A stretch of DNA of 12,290 bases, from the NCBI GenBank assembly GCA_902803155.1, contig CADCOU010000172.1, positions 1-12,290 of the forward strand, given 5' to 3'. Every line of letters starts with the position of its first letter. Positions within the stretch are counted from its first letter, which is position 1. This document shows positions 5,707 through 12,290 of the stretch, in pieces. A program made the position numbers and the translations under genes. Source of the DNA: an uncultured Lachnospiraceae bacterium (GTDB taxonomy: Bacteria; Bacillota; Clostridia; Lachnospirales; Lachnospiraceae). The notes beneath the pieces were generated by a model. It was not told where the DNA came from. It saw only the letters and a program-made list of their open reading frames with translations, and did no database searches.

Positions 5707-6545
5707 TACCGCATCCCTCCTCTCTCTACGACGCCGTGTTCGGTGTCATACACGCTGTGAGGTATGATGACGTCTGCCGCCGGTTTGCCGGAGCAGTTCA
5801 TGACTCTCGGGCAGGACCTGCAGTCCCCGCAGACAAACTTTGCCGTCGGATCCCATGTATCAGGCCTTCTGGCCGCGCCGATATGAAGGCGGTTCATGAT
5901 CGCAACGAACATGGCAAGGACCAGAAAAGCTCCCGGCGCAAGCACGAAGATGCTGACCGGTTCGTAGCCCTGCGGCATGATACGGAAACCGGCAAGTGTG
6001 CCGTTCCCGATCAGTTCTCTCACGGCGGCGATCAGTATCAGGGCGATTGTGAACCCGATCCCCATTCCGATCCCGTCAAACAGAGCCTCGAGCGGACTGT
6101 GCTTTCCGGCATAGGCTTCCGCGCGTCCCATAATGATACAGTTGACAACGATAAGAGGAATGTAGACGCCGAGCGACTGGTACATCGCAGGCGTAAACCC
6201 TTCCATCAGGAAATCCACGATCGTTACGAACGACGCGATGATGACAATATAGGAAGGCATCCTCATCCGCTCCGGGATCACTTTCCGGAGAAGGGAAATA
6301 AACAGGTTCGACAATGTCAGGATCACCGTCGTCGACAGTCCCATGCCGACCGCATTCGTGACAGAGGTCGTCGTCGCGAGCGTGGGACACATTCCAAGCG
6401 CCAGCATAAAGACCGGGTTCTCGAAATAAACCCCGTTCACGATGCGTCCGCCCGGAGAATCCTTCCTAAGATGGATATACCGGCTCAGTTCGAAGCGCTT
6501 CGGTTTCTTTTTCATTCGCAGTGCGGGATTCTTAGTCTTCCTCAT
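5706..6545 (-). CDS. rnfE: Rnf complex membrane subunit RnfE with extended termini
   Basis: An integral membrane subunit homologous to NqrD that pairs with RnfA in the ion-translocating core. The 279 residues include the family Cys motifs LGMCPTLA (C53) and VVNCIIMG (C136), which with the RnfA Cys would hold the membrane [2Fe-2S] cluster. Many RnfE proteins are nearer 200-230 residues. Here a basic N-terminal stretch of about 25 residues precedes the core, and a C-terminal tail (about 222-279) carries four close cysteines (C239, C242, C245, C251). The start is ATG 6545: AAGGGAGGA (6551-6559) is five bases upstream and this start overlaps rnfG by 14 bases. The open frame runs further upstream to 6728, but only through rnfG coding sequence in another frame. 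A later ATG at 6515 lacks a ribosome binding site. Confidence 0.92.
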   Translation of the reverse strand: MRKTKNPALRMKKKPKRFELSRYIHLRKDSPGGRIVNGVYFENPVFMLALGMCPTLATTTSVTNAVGMGLSTTVILTLSNLFISLLRKVIPERMRMPSYIVIIASFVTIVDFLMEGFTPAMYQSLGVYIPLIVVNCIIMGRAEAYAGKHSPLEALFDGIGMGIGFTIALILIAAVRELIGNGTLAGFRIMPQGYEPVSIFVLAPGAFLVLAMFVAIMNRLHIGAARRPDTWDPTAKFVCGDCRSCPRVMNCSGKPAADVIIPHSVYDTEHGVVERGGMR

Positions 6546-7305
6546 CTGAGTCCTCCCTTCCTGCATCTGCAGACACTGCGGCTTCCGGATGCTCCTGCAT
6601 AACCCGGACTGCCTCCAGGGCTGCGTTGATATCCTTGGTGACCGCGTTCGTTGTGACCGTGCAACCGCTGATCGCATCGATCTCATTGTCCGCGGCAGCA
6701 CCGTCTTTCGTATAAACCAGTGATTCACCGGGGCTGATCATTTTTCCGGGGAACTGCTGCGTAAAGCTCTCTTCCTTCGCCCGCATGCCCATACCTGCCG
6801 TCTCAGTCAGGGTCAGAAATGAGATTCCCTCGATCGTAAGCGTCCCGTCTTCAGGCGCCGAGATCCCGCACATCAGCTCTACCGCTCCGCCGTATCCTTC
6901 CGAATTGGAGGCGGTGACAACATATCCGGTCGTTTTGCCCGCTCCGTCAAAAGCTGCGTCGATCTGCTCCACGGAAGTGTTTGTGATCCCCTTATCTGCC
7001 AGCGCTGCTTCCACCGCCTCAGACAGCTGCACACTGCCTTCCGACACTGCTTCTTCCCCCGCATTCTCTTCCGACTGCATAAGCACTGAGAAAGATTCCG
7101 CATTCTGCATGACACTGCGCTGCGCCTGTTCCTTTGCGCGGGCCTGCGCGTCCGCAATGGGTTCTTTTGTGATACCGTAAGCCGCGCCGAGAAGTAAGCC
7201 GGCAACCAGCGTGATCACGACCAGGATGAAGATGTCACGGACAATACTGTCTTTCGGCTGTGTATCATTCGGTTGTGTGTCCTTAAGCTGTGCTTTCTCA
7301 CTCAT
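6532..7305 (-). CDS. rnfG: Rnf complex FMN-binding subunit RnfG
   Basis: The membrane-anchored flavoprotein subunit (NqrC relative) that carries covalently bound FMN on the outer face and passes electrons inside the complex. The 257 residues show a short charged N-terminus with a repeated DTQP, one membrane anchor (about 22-45) and the FMN-binding domain. The flavinylation motif is SGCT, with T216 the expected FMN attachment site; many homologues have SGAT, so the Ala-to-Cys change is mild. GYGG (137-140) and TETAGMGMRA (167-176) match the family fold. The last residues are strongly acidic (about 249-257). The start is ATG 7305, with GGAAGGAG upstream and a 4-base ATGA overlap with rnfD. Confidence 0.93.
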   Translation of the reverse strand: MSEKAQLKDTQPNDTQPKDSIVRDIFILVVITLVAGLLLGAAYGITKEPIADAQARAKEQAQRSVMQNAESFSVLMQSEENAGEEAVSEGSVQLSEAVEAALADKGITNTSVEQIDAAFDGAGKTTGYVVTASNSEGYGGAVELMCGISAPEDGTLTIEGISFLTLTETAGMGMRAKEESFTQQFPGKMISPGESLVYTKDGAAADNEIDAISGCTVTTNAVTKDINAALEAVRVMQEHPEAAVSADAGREDSDEED

Positions 7306-8366
7306 ACCGACTTCTCCTTCCTGTCCGCAGCTTTCAGCCGTCTGGCTTCACGCGCCTTCTCACGCATCAGCTTTCTGGCCTCACGGCTCTGTTTGGCAAC
7401 ACCCGCTGCCACAGGTCTGGTATAGTGTTCGATCATCGGAACCAGCAGGTTGCAGAAAATGATCGCGTAAGACACGCCTTCCGTGGATGTCCCGATGAGC
7501 CGGAAGATCCAGGTCAGGACGCCCAGAAGCGCTCCGAAGATAATCTGTCCCTTCGCCGTGATGGGACTGGTCACGTAATCTGTTGCCATGAACCACGCTC
7601 CGAGCATCAGGCTTCCGGCGCACACCTGCTCCACGGTATACAGGAGCGGTGCGTTATAGCCCCGCAGCAGCGCGGTAATAAGTGTCAGGATCGCGAAGGT
7701 TCCGATATAGGCTCCCGGGATCCGCAGCCGGATAACATTCAGCACAACCAGAAGCAGGCCGCCTGCAAGCAGCGCAAGTGCGCTGGTCTCTCCGATGCAG
7801 CCGATCGTATTGCCCAGGAACAGGCTCCTGAGGTCAAAGGTTGCCCCTGTTTTGAGGTAGGCGAGCGGAGTGGCTCCTGAAAGCGCGTCCGGCGCCCCCG
7901 CAACATTCGTGACCAGAGGGATCAGGCCTTTTCCGACCGAACTGTCGGTCATCCTTCCCGCGAATGAGATCAGCAGAAAACATCTCGCCCCAAGCGCCGG
8001 GTTCATGAAGTTCTGACCAAGTCCTCCATACAGCTGCTTGATGACAATGATTGCGAACGCACTGCCAAGACACGGGATCCACCAGACAATCTTCGGCGGC
8101 ATGTTCATGCCCAGCAGAAGCCCTGTCACCAGCGCAGAGCAGTCTGAGATCGTAACCGGCTTGTTCAGCAGTTTTTCGTAGAGGTATTCCGATGCTACGG
8201 CAGACCCTGCGGAGAGCAGGAGGATCAGCAGCGCATACCAGCCAAAACACAGTACACCGACGGCGCAGGCCGGCAGCAGTGCGCATACGACCATGATCAT
8301 GATCGCTGAAGTAGTCATCGAGCTCCGTGTATGGGGCGAAGAAGATACCTGAAATTTACGGTTCAT
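7302..8366 (-). CDS. rnfD: Rnf complex membrane flavoprotein subunit RnfD
   Basis: An integral membrane subunit (NqrB relative) that carries FMN covalently bound to threonine. In 354 residues I see about nine or ten hydrophobic segments, the family signature GGLGQNFMNPALGARCFL (114-131), and the flavinylation motif SGAT with T166. The C-terminal 30 residues or so (about 325-354) form a basic, Arg/Lys-rich helix-like tail that goes beyond the last membrane segment and probably lies in the cytosol. AAGGAG lies just before ATG 8366; the gap to rnfC is 15 bases, and the TGA overlaps the start of rnfG. Confidence 0.94.
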   Translation of the reverse strand: MNRKFQVSSSPHTRSSMTTSAIMIMVVCALLPACAVGVLCFGWYALLILLLSAGSAVASEYLYEKLLNKPVTISDCSALVTGLLLGMNMPPKIVWWIPCLGSAFAIIVIKQLYGGLGQNFMNPALGARCFLLISFAGRMTDSSVGKGLIPLVTNVAGAPDALSGATPLAYLKTGATFDLRSLFLGNTIGCIGETSALALLAGGLLLVVLNVIRLRIPGAYIGTFAILTLITALLRGYNAPLLYTVEQVCAGSLMLGAWFMATDYVTSPITAKGQIIFGALLGVLTWIFRLIGTSTEGVSYAIIFCNLLVPMIEHYTRPVAAGVAKQSREARKLMREKAREARRLKAADRKEKSV

Positions 8367-8381
8367 CCGTGCTCCTTCCGT

Positions 8382-9824
8382 TTATTTCATAGCCTTGCGC
8401 TTCCTTGCGAGGATCGTCTGCCGTCCCTGGGTGATCAGTGCGGCCAGCGGCCGTTTGGCCGGACAGCTCCAGGAGCAGGAACCGCAATTCACGCATTCCA
8501 TTCCGTAATTCTCTTCAAACTGATCCAGCTCATGTCTTTCCACCATCCCCGCCAGATGGCTGGGCACCAGGTGTGCCGGACATGCGTCTGCACAGCGTCC
8601 GCAGTTGATGCAGGGAGTCTCCTTCTCTCTGGAAACGATATCCAGGCTGAACGCGGTCAGTGCACTGGATGTCTTGGTCGTGACAGAGTCCATTCCGCCC
8701 TGCGCGAACCCCATCATGGGGCCCCCGGCGATCAGCTTCTCCGGTGGCTGCAGGAAACCTCCTGCCCTCTGTATCACCTCGGAATAGTACATGCCGGTCG
8801 GGACCAGGAAATTGCCGGGTGATGCGATGGCGTCTCCCGATACCGTCATGAGTCTCTTATAATCCGGCTTCCCGAGGAATACCGCCTCGAAGATCGCGTA
8901 GGCGGTGCTCACATTGACCACGATGCAGCCGGCGTCGGCCGGAAGCATCTTTGAATTGACATCCCTGTGAGTGATCGCTTTGATCAGGCTTCGCTCCGCC
9001 CCTTCCGGATATTTGGTCCTGCACGGAGCCACATAGATATGTTCCTCTCTGCGCAGTGCCTTCCTGAGGATCTCGATCGCCTCGGGTTTATTGTCTTCTA
9101 TACAAAAGATTCCCTGCACATCTCCGAACAGCTTCAGCACCGCTTTCAGCCCGGCGATCAGCTCTCCCGGACGCTCGCACATCAGCCTGTAATCGCAGGT
9201 CACATAAGGTTCGCACTCGGATCCGTTGATGAGCACATAGTCGATCTTCTCCGGATCGGACGGGGAAAGCTTCACATGGGTCGGAAAACCGGCTCCGCCC
9301 ATACCGACCACGCCTGCCTCCCGGATCCTTTTCAGGACATCTGAGGGATGCATGTCCCTGAGATGGCTGTCCGGTTTTATCGCTTCCAGAACTTTCTCCG
9401 CGTCACGGGTGCCAAGTTCGTGAAGGCCGTACCAGCCGGACGAGGACATCTGCCCGAATAAAGCCTGATACGCTTCCATCCCTTCAAGAGGCTCAAAAGG
9501 AACGGATTCGTACAGGAAATCATTTTCCACGATCACAGCGTCCGCAAAATCCCCCTTTGCGGTGCGCCGCTTTTCGATCCCTTTTACGGTTCCCGAAACA
9601 GAGGAAAAAACCCGCGCGGAAACAAAGCCCCCTGCTTCGCCAAGCAGCTGGCCGGTCAGGACACGGTCCCCCTTCTTCACTGTCGGAACAGCAGGAGCAC
9701 CGATATGCTGGGTTAACAAAAAGGCGAGTTCCCGTCCGGGTTCAAGCGTTCTGACCGGTTCATTTTCCGTCAGTTCCTTGCCGTCATAGGGATGAACTCC
9801 GCCTCTGAATGTGAATTTTTTCAA
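8382..9824 (-). CDS. rnfC: Rnf complex NADH-binding iron-sulfur subunit RnfC
   Basis: The peripheral cytosolic subunit where electrons reach NAD+. The 480 residues begin with the family start KKFTFRGGVHP and a biotinyl/SLBB-like region (about 35-100). The glycine-rich nucleotide/flavin site GMGGAGFPT (174-182) and GGPMMG (368-373) come next, followed by two ferredoxin motifs: C405, C408, C411, C415 and C444, C447, C450, C454, that is two [4Fe-4S] clusters. Between the N-terminal domain and the glycine-rich motif (about 113-165) it seems longer than homologues I recall. The start is a TTG at 9824, supported by GAGGAG (9831-9836) six bases upstream and by the conserved N-terminal sequence. First gene of the rnf operon, directly after its promoter. 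Confidence 0.94.
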   Translation of the reverse strand: MKKFTFRGGVHPYDGKELTENEPVRTLEPGRELAFLLTQHIGAPAVPTVKKGDRVLTGQLLGEAGGFVSARVFSSVSGTVKGIEKRRTAKGDFADAVIVENDFLYESVPFEPLEGMEAYQALFGQMSSSGWYGLHELGTRDAEKVLEAIKPDSHLRDMHPSDVLKRIREAGVVGMGGAGFPTHVKLSPSDPEKIDYVLINGSECEPYVTCDYRLMCERPGELIAGLKAVLKLFGDVQGIFCIEDNKPEAIEILRKALRREEHIYVAPCRTKYPEGAERSLIKAITHRDVNSKMLPADAGCIVVNVSTAYAIFEAVFLGKPDYKRLMTVSGDAIASPGNFLVPTGMYYSEVIQRAGGFLQPPEKLIAGGPMMGFAQGGMDSVTTKTSSALTAFSLDIVSREKETPCINCGRCADACPAHLVPSHLAGMVERHELDQFEENYGMECVNCGSCSWSCPAKRPLAALITQGRQTILARKRKAMK

Positions 9825-9836
9825 ACCGCACTCCTC

Positions 9837-9883
9837 AATTTAACAATTTAAACTGCCATATAAGTATAACAATTATCTAACAA
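9837..9883 (-). promoter_or_regulatory. Repeated TAACAA half-sites and small palindrome at the rnf promoter
   Basis: TAACAA occurs at 9841-9846, 9867-9872 and 9878-9883 (TTGTTA on the coding strand); the last two are 11 bases apart, one helical turn. TTTAA-N4-TTAAA (9839-9852) forms an inverted repeat just after the predicted transcript start. The TTAA-N4-TTAA core recalls the Rex operator TTGTTAA-N4-TTAACAA, but the outer bases differ, so an NADH-responsive Rex site is only a guess. The DNA is AT-rich, which raises the rate of chance matches. Confidence 0.35.
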
Positions 9884-9891
9884 TCTGCCAT
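9863..9891 (-). promoter_or_regulatory. Promoter of the rnfCDGEAB operon
   Basis: On the minus strand, ATGGCA (-35, 9886-9891), a 17-base spacer and TATACT (-10, 9863-9868) with TG one base before the -10. The predicted start is near 9856, about 30 bases before the TTG of rnfC. It sits between the terminator of the ATP synthase operon and rnfC, so rnf is an independent unit. Confidence 0.6.
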
Positions 9892-9905
9892 CATGCAAAT
9901 TTATA

Positions 9906-9942
9906 CAAAAAACACCGCTGTTTGCGGGAAACAACGGTGTTT
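9906..9942 (-). terminator. Rho-independent terminator of the V-type ATP synthase operon
   Basis: Minus-strand RNA forms a stem of about 14 bp (9929-9942 with 9910-9923, one G-U pair) with a 5-base loop, running straight into six Us (9907-9912). It lies about 28 bases after the atpD stop, the expected place for the end of the operon. Confidence 0.9.
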
Positions 9943-9969
9943 CTGTACGATTTTGATAAAAGTTTCCTG

Positions 9970-10665
9970 TCAGATCGCTTCCTTTTCTTTCTCCTGTGCG
10001 CGTGCCTCGGCTTTTTCCGTATAATGGTGCGCCTGCTCCAGCATCATGTCCTTTACTTTCATCAGGCGGATCTGGCTGGAACGCTCGTTCTCATCCAGTT
10101 TCATGGATATGAACTTGATGTCCGACTCAAGCTGAGGGATCATGACATGCTCCAGCGCATTGACGCGCCGTCTCGTCTTCTCGATCTCGGCAGCCATGAG
10201 CTGGCAGCTTTTCTCGGTCTGGGCGAGTTTCAGCATCAGCGGGAACACTTCCGAGAGCCGCTGTACCGCATCGTCCAGATCGGCCGATGTGAATGCGAAA
10301 CCATAGGAGAACATGTCCGCGGCATCGCCTGTTCTTGTCTCAAAAGTGTATTCCGGCACGTTGACGCTCATGATGTTCCGGTAAGATACGTCCAGAGAGA
10401 CCCTCTGCTTGGGCGCCATAAAGGCGACACGGACGGCCTCGTCCGACATGGAGCTTCTGGCGAGCGCGAATCCGCGGTTCGCCTCGGCGATCCCCTGTTC
10501 GACCTGCTCTCTCAGCTCCTTGTTCTCCCGGACCATGATGAGGAACTGTCTCATCAGCTCATCGCGCTTGTCCTTGAGAAGCTTGTGTCCCTTGCGGGCG
10601 GTCACCAGCTTCTTCTTCAGGCGCGTGAGCTCCATTCTGGTCGGTATAATGGTTGAACTGGCCAC
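9970..10665 (-). CDS. atpD: V-type ATP synthase subunit D (central rotor stalk)
   Basis: The central-shaft subunit that turns inside the A3B3 head and joins it to the membrane ring. The 231 residues are mostly charged alpha-helix, forming long coiled coils at both ends (about 10-65 and 150-222), as in the family. The N-terminal IIPTRMELTRLKKKL and the internal EIEKTRRRVNALEHVMIP (about 171-188) are diagnostic. The length is typical (200-230). The start is GTG at 10665: GAGGAGG lies seven bases upstream and the gap to atpB is 15 bases. Last gene of its operon, followed by a strong terminator. The symbol ntpD is also in use; it is unrelated to the F-type beta subunit gene named atpD. Confidence 0.95.
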   Translation of the reverse strand: MASSTIIPTRMELTRLKKKLVTARKGHKLLKDKRDELMRQFLIMVRENKELREQVEQGIAEANRGFALARSSMSDEAVRVAFMAPKQRVSLDVSYRNIMSVNVPEYTFETRTGDAADMFSYGFAFTSADLDDAVQRLSEVFPLMLKLAQTEKSCQLMAAEIEKTRRRVNALEHVMIPQLESDIKFISMKLDENERSSQIRLMKVKDMMLEQAHHYTEKAEARAQEKEKEAI

Positions 10666-10680
10666 AGTCCCACCTCCTCA

Positions 10681-12051
10681 TCAGGCATTGTAGTACTTAT
10701 CAAGAAACTCGTCCTTGATTCTCTTCAGCTCACCTCTCGGAAGGATCCTGAGGAGTTCCCAGCCGATATCCAGCGTCTCCTCTATGGAGCGGTCGGTACG
10801 ATAACCCTGGTTGACGTATTTCTCCTCGAACTCGTCCGCGAACTTCGCGTACAGTTTGTCGACGTCGGTCAGCGCGGCCTCGCCCAGGATGACCATCAGT
10901 TCCTTTGCGTCCTTGCCGCGCGCGTACGCTGCAAAGAGCTGGTTCATGGTATTGGCGTGGTCTGCTCTGGTCTTGCCTTCACCGATACCCTTGTCCTTCA
11001 GACGGGACAGGGACGGGAGAACGTCGATCGGCGGCTCCAGGCCCTTGCGGTAGAGATCACGGCTCAGGATGACCTGTCCTTCGGTGATGTATCCGGTAAG
11101 GTCCGGGATCGGGTGCGTCTTGTCGTCCTCGGGCATCGTCAGGATCGGGATCATTGTGATGGATCCGTTCCTGCCCTTCTGACGTCCCGCTCTTTCATAC
11201 AGGGAAGCCAGGTCGGTATACATGTAGCCCGGGTAGCCGCGGCGGCCCGGTACTTCCTTGCGGGCTGCAGAGATCTCACGCAGCGCGTCCGCGTAGTTCG
11301 TGATGTCGGTCATGATGACCAGGACGTGCATGCCCTTGTCAAATGCAAGGTACTCAGCCGCGGTCAGTGCCATACGCGGGGTCGCGATACGTTCGACGGC
11401 CGGGTCATTTGCCAGATTCATGAACAGGACAGCTCTGTCGATAGCTCCGGTCTCCCGGAAGGATTCGATAAAGTAGTTGGATTCTTCGAATGTGATACCC
11501 ATGGCCGCGAAGACAACCGCGAACGGCTCTTCTGTCCCGACGACCTTCGCCTGTCTCGCGATCTGCGCAGCCAGCTGTGCGTGGGGCAGGCCGGATGCCG
11601 AGAAGATCGGCAGCTTCTGTCCCCTGACCAGCGTATTCAGTCCGTCAATCGCGGAGACGCCCGTCTGGATGAACTCCTCCGGGTACGCACGGGCTGCCGG
11701 GTTCATCGGCAGGCCGTTGACGTCGCGCCGCTCGTCCGGAAGGATCTCCGGACCGTTATCAATGGGACGGCCCAGTCCGTCAAAGACGCGGGAGAGCATG
11801 TCCTCCGATACGCCCAGCTCCATGGAACGGCCCAGGAAACGGACCTTGGAGTTCTCCACGTTGATGCCGGTCGAACTCTCGAACAGCTGAACCATCGCAT
11901 TTCCGCCGTCGATCTCGAGGACGCGGCAGCGCCTTCTCTCGCCATTCGCCAGTTCGATCTCACCGAGCTCATCATAGGCAACGCCTTCCACGCCGCGCAC
12001 CATCATCAGAGGGCCGGCAACTTCCTGAATGGTCCTGTATTCTTTTGCCAT
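10681..12051 (-). CDS. atpB: V-type ATP synthase subunit B (non-catalytic)
   Basis: The non-catalytic nucleotide-site subunit of the A3B3 head; it alternates with subunit A and helps couple ATP hydrolysis or synthesis to rotation. The 456 residues match the family length. The position of the P-loop carries the degenerate sequence SASGLPHAQLAAQIARQ (151-167) in place of GxxxxGKT, the mark of subunit B as opposed to the catalytic A. GYPGYMYTDLASLYERAGR and GSITMIPILTMPEDD further along are also typical. The start is ATG 12051 with GGAGGG upstream and 13 bases after atpA. The symbol ntpB is also in use; it is not the F-type subunit a. Confidence 0.96.
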   Translation of the reverse strand: MAKEYRTIQEVAGPLMMVRGVEGVAYDELGEIELANGERRRCRVLEIDGGNAMVQLFESSTGINVENSKVRFLGRSMELGVSEDMLSRVFDGLGRPIDNGPEILPDERRDVNGLPMNPAARAYPEEFIQTGVSAIDGLNTLVRGQKLPIFSASGLPHAQLAAQIARQAKVVGTEEPFAVVFAAMGITFEESNYFIESFRETGAIDRAVLFMNLANDPAVERIATPRMALTAAEYLAFDKGMHVLVIMTDITNYADALREISAARKEVPGRRGYPGYMYTDLASLYERAGRQKGRNGSITMIPILTMPEDDKTHPIPDLTGYITEGQVILSRDLYRKGLEPPIDVLPSLSRLKDKGIGEGKTRADHANTMNQLFAAYARGKDAKELMVILGEAALTDVDKLYAKFADEFEEKYVNQGYRTDRSIEETLDIGWELLRILPRGELKRIKDEFLDKYYNA

Positions 12052-12064
12052 TATCCCGCCCTCC

Positions 12065-12290
12065 TTACTCCTGGCTCTTAGAGATCGCGTCGCCGATCGC
12101 TTCTTCCAGGTCTTTCATGATCCTGTCGTATTCCGAATGGATCTTCTCATTTTCCGTGTACTTGTAACGTCCGATTTCTTCACGGCAGGGCAGGTTCACC
12201 AGAGAATTGATGGTCGCGCCCTGTGCCAGCGCTTCCTTGCCCTTGTCATAGTAGGCAAGGATCAGTTTCATCATCAGATGCTGCTTCTCC
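12065..12290 (-). CDS. atpA: V-type ATP synthase catalytic subunit A, C-terminal end (cut by window edge)
   Basis: The last 75 codons or so of the catalytic A subunit, which binds and turns over ATP. Reading in frame from the window edge gives EKQHLMMKLILAYYDKG and then a helical end with NLPCREEIGRYKY, as in the C-terminal helical domain of family members. The P-loop and catalytic region lie outside the window, so identity rests on this end and on the A-B-D gene order with atpB 13 bases downstream. The ATG at 12274 is an internal methionine, not the start. Confidence 0.88.
   Translation of the reverse strand, partial: EKQHLMMKLILAYYDKGKEALAQGATINSLVNLPCREEIGRYKYTENEKIHSEYDRIMKDLEEAIGDAISKSQE

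Noticed and set aside
6546..6728. Upstream extension of rnfE by 61 codons
   Set aside because: It lies wholly within rnfG in another frame, reads as Arg/Ser-rich sequence, and the strong ribosome binding site at 6551-6559 fixes the start at 6545.
10957..12081. 374-residue plus-strand frame opposite atpB
   Set aside because: Antisense shadow of a highly conserved gene with biased codon use.
1..12290. CRISPR array, prophage, toxin-antitoxin or defence genes
   Set aside because: No spaced direct repeats of that kind and no such genes on either strand; the window is filled by three metabolic operons.

Overview
The window reads as a piece of chromosome from a strictly anaerobic, moderately GC-rich Clostridia-type Firmicute (Lachnospiraceae or a relative is my inference). 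The grounds are a bacterial V/A-type ATP synthase, a complete six-gene Rnf complex in the order C-D-G-E-A-B, an oxygen-sensitive class III ribonucleotide reductase, a CxxC flavoprotein of the thioredoxin reductase family, strong GGAGG-type ribosome binding sites and tightly overlapping genes. Every supported gene lies on the minus strand, so transcription runs from high to low coordinates. Both ends of the window cut through a gene.

Layout in the direction of transcription. (1) 12290-9970 is the tail of a V-type ATP synthase operon: the end of subunit A (atpA), all of B (atpB) and all of D (atpD), closed by a strong intrinsic terminator at 9906-9942. (2) 9891-4316 is the rnf operon. It has its own sigma-A-like promoter (9863-9891) set in AT-rich DNA with repeated TAACAA half-sites, followed by rnfC (TTG start), rnfD, rnfG, rnfE, rnfA and rnfB with overlaps or gaps of at most about 20 bp. 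(3) 4321-3915 holds two regulatory or structural units: a large imperfect inverted repeat of about 230 bp beginning at the rnfB stop codon, and a promoter whose spacer is a good NrdR-box match, followed by a GC-rich hairpin at the predicted transcript start. (4) 3914-1 is an anaerobic nucleotide reduction operon: nrdD with a fused C-terminal CPKC glutaredoxin/NrdH-like domain, a trxB-like flavoprotein, and nrdG (truncated by the window edge).

How the parts fit together. Rnf would oxidise reduced ferredoxin with NAD+ and pump Na+ or H+; the neighbouring V-type ATPase would use or build the same gradient. The nrd operon looks self-contained: NrdG makes the glycyl radical, NrdD reduces ribonucleoside triphosphates, and the fused redoxin plus the flavoprotein would supply dithiol electrons. 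The flavoprotein lacks the HRRxxxR signature that binds the NADPH phosphate. Its electron donor may therefore be ferredoxin (the FFTR-like possibility) or NADH, which would tie deoxynucleotide synthesis to the pool that Rnf balances.

Most genes belong to known families. The parts most worth a second look are the NrdD-redoxin fusion with its atypical reductase, the large self-complementary element after rnfB, the NrdR-box promoter with its leader hairpin, and the Cys-rich C-terminal tail of RnfE.
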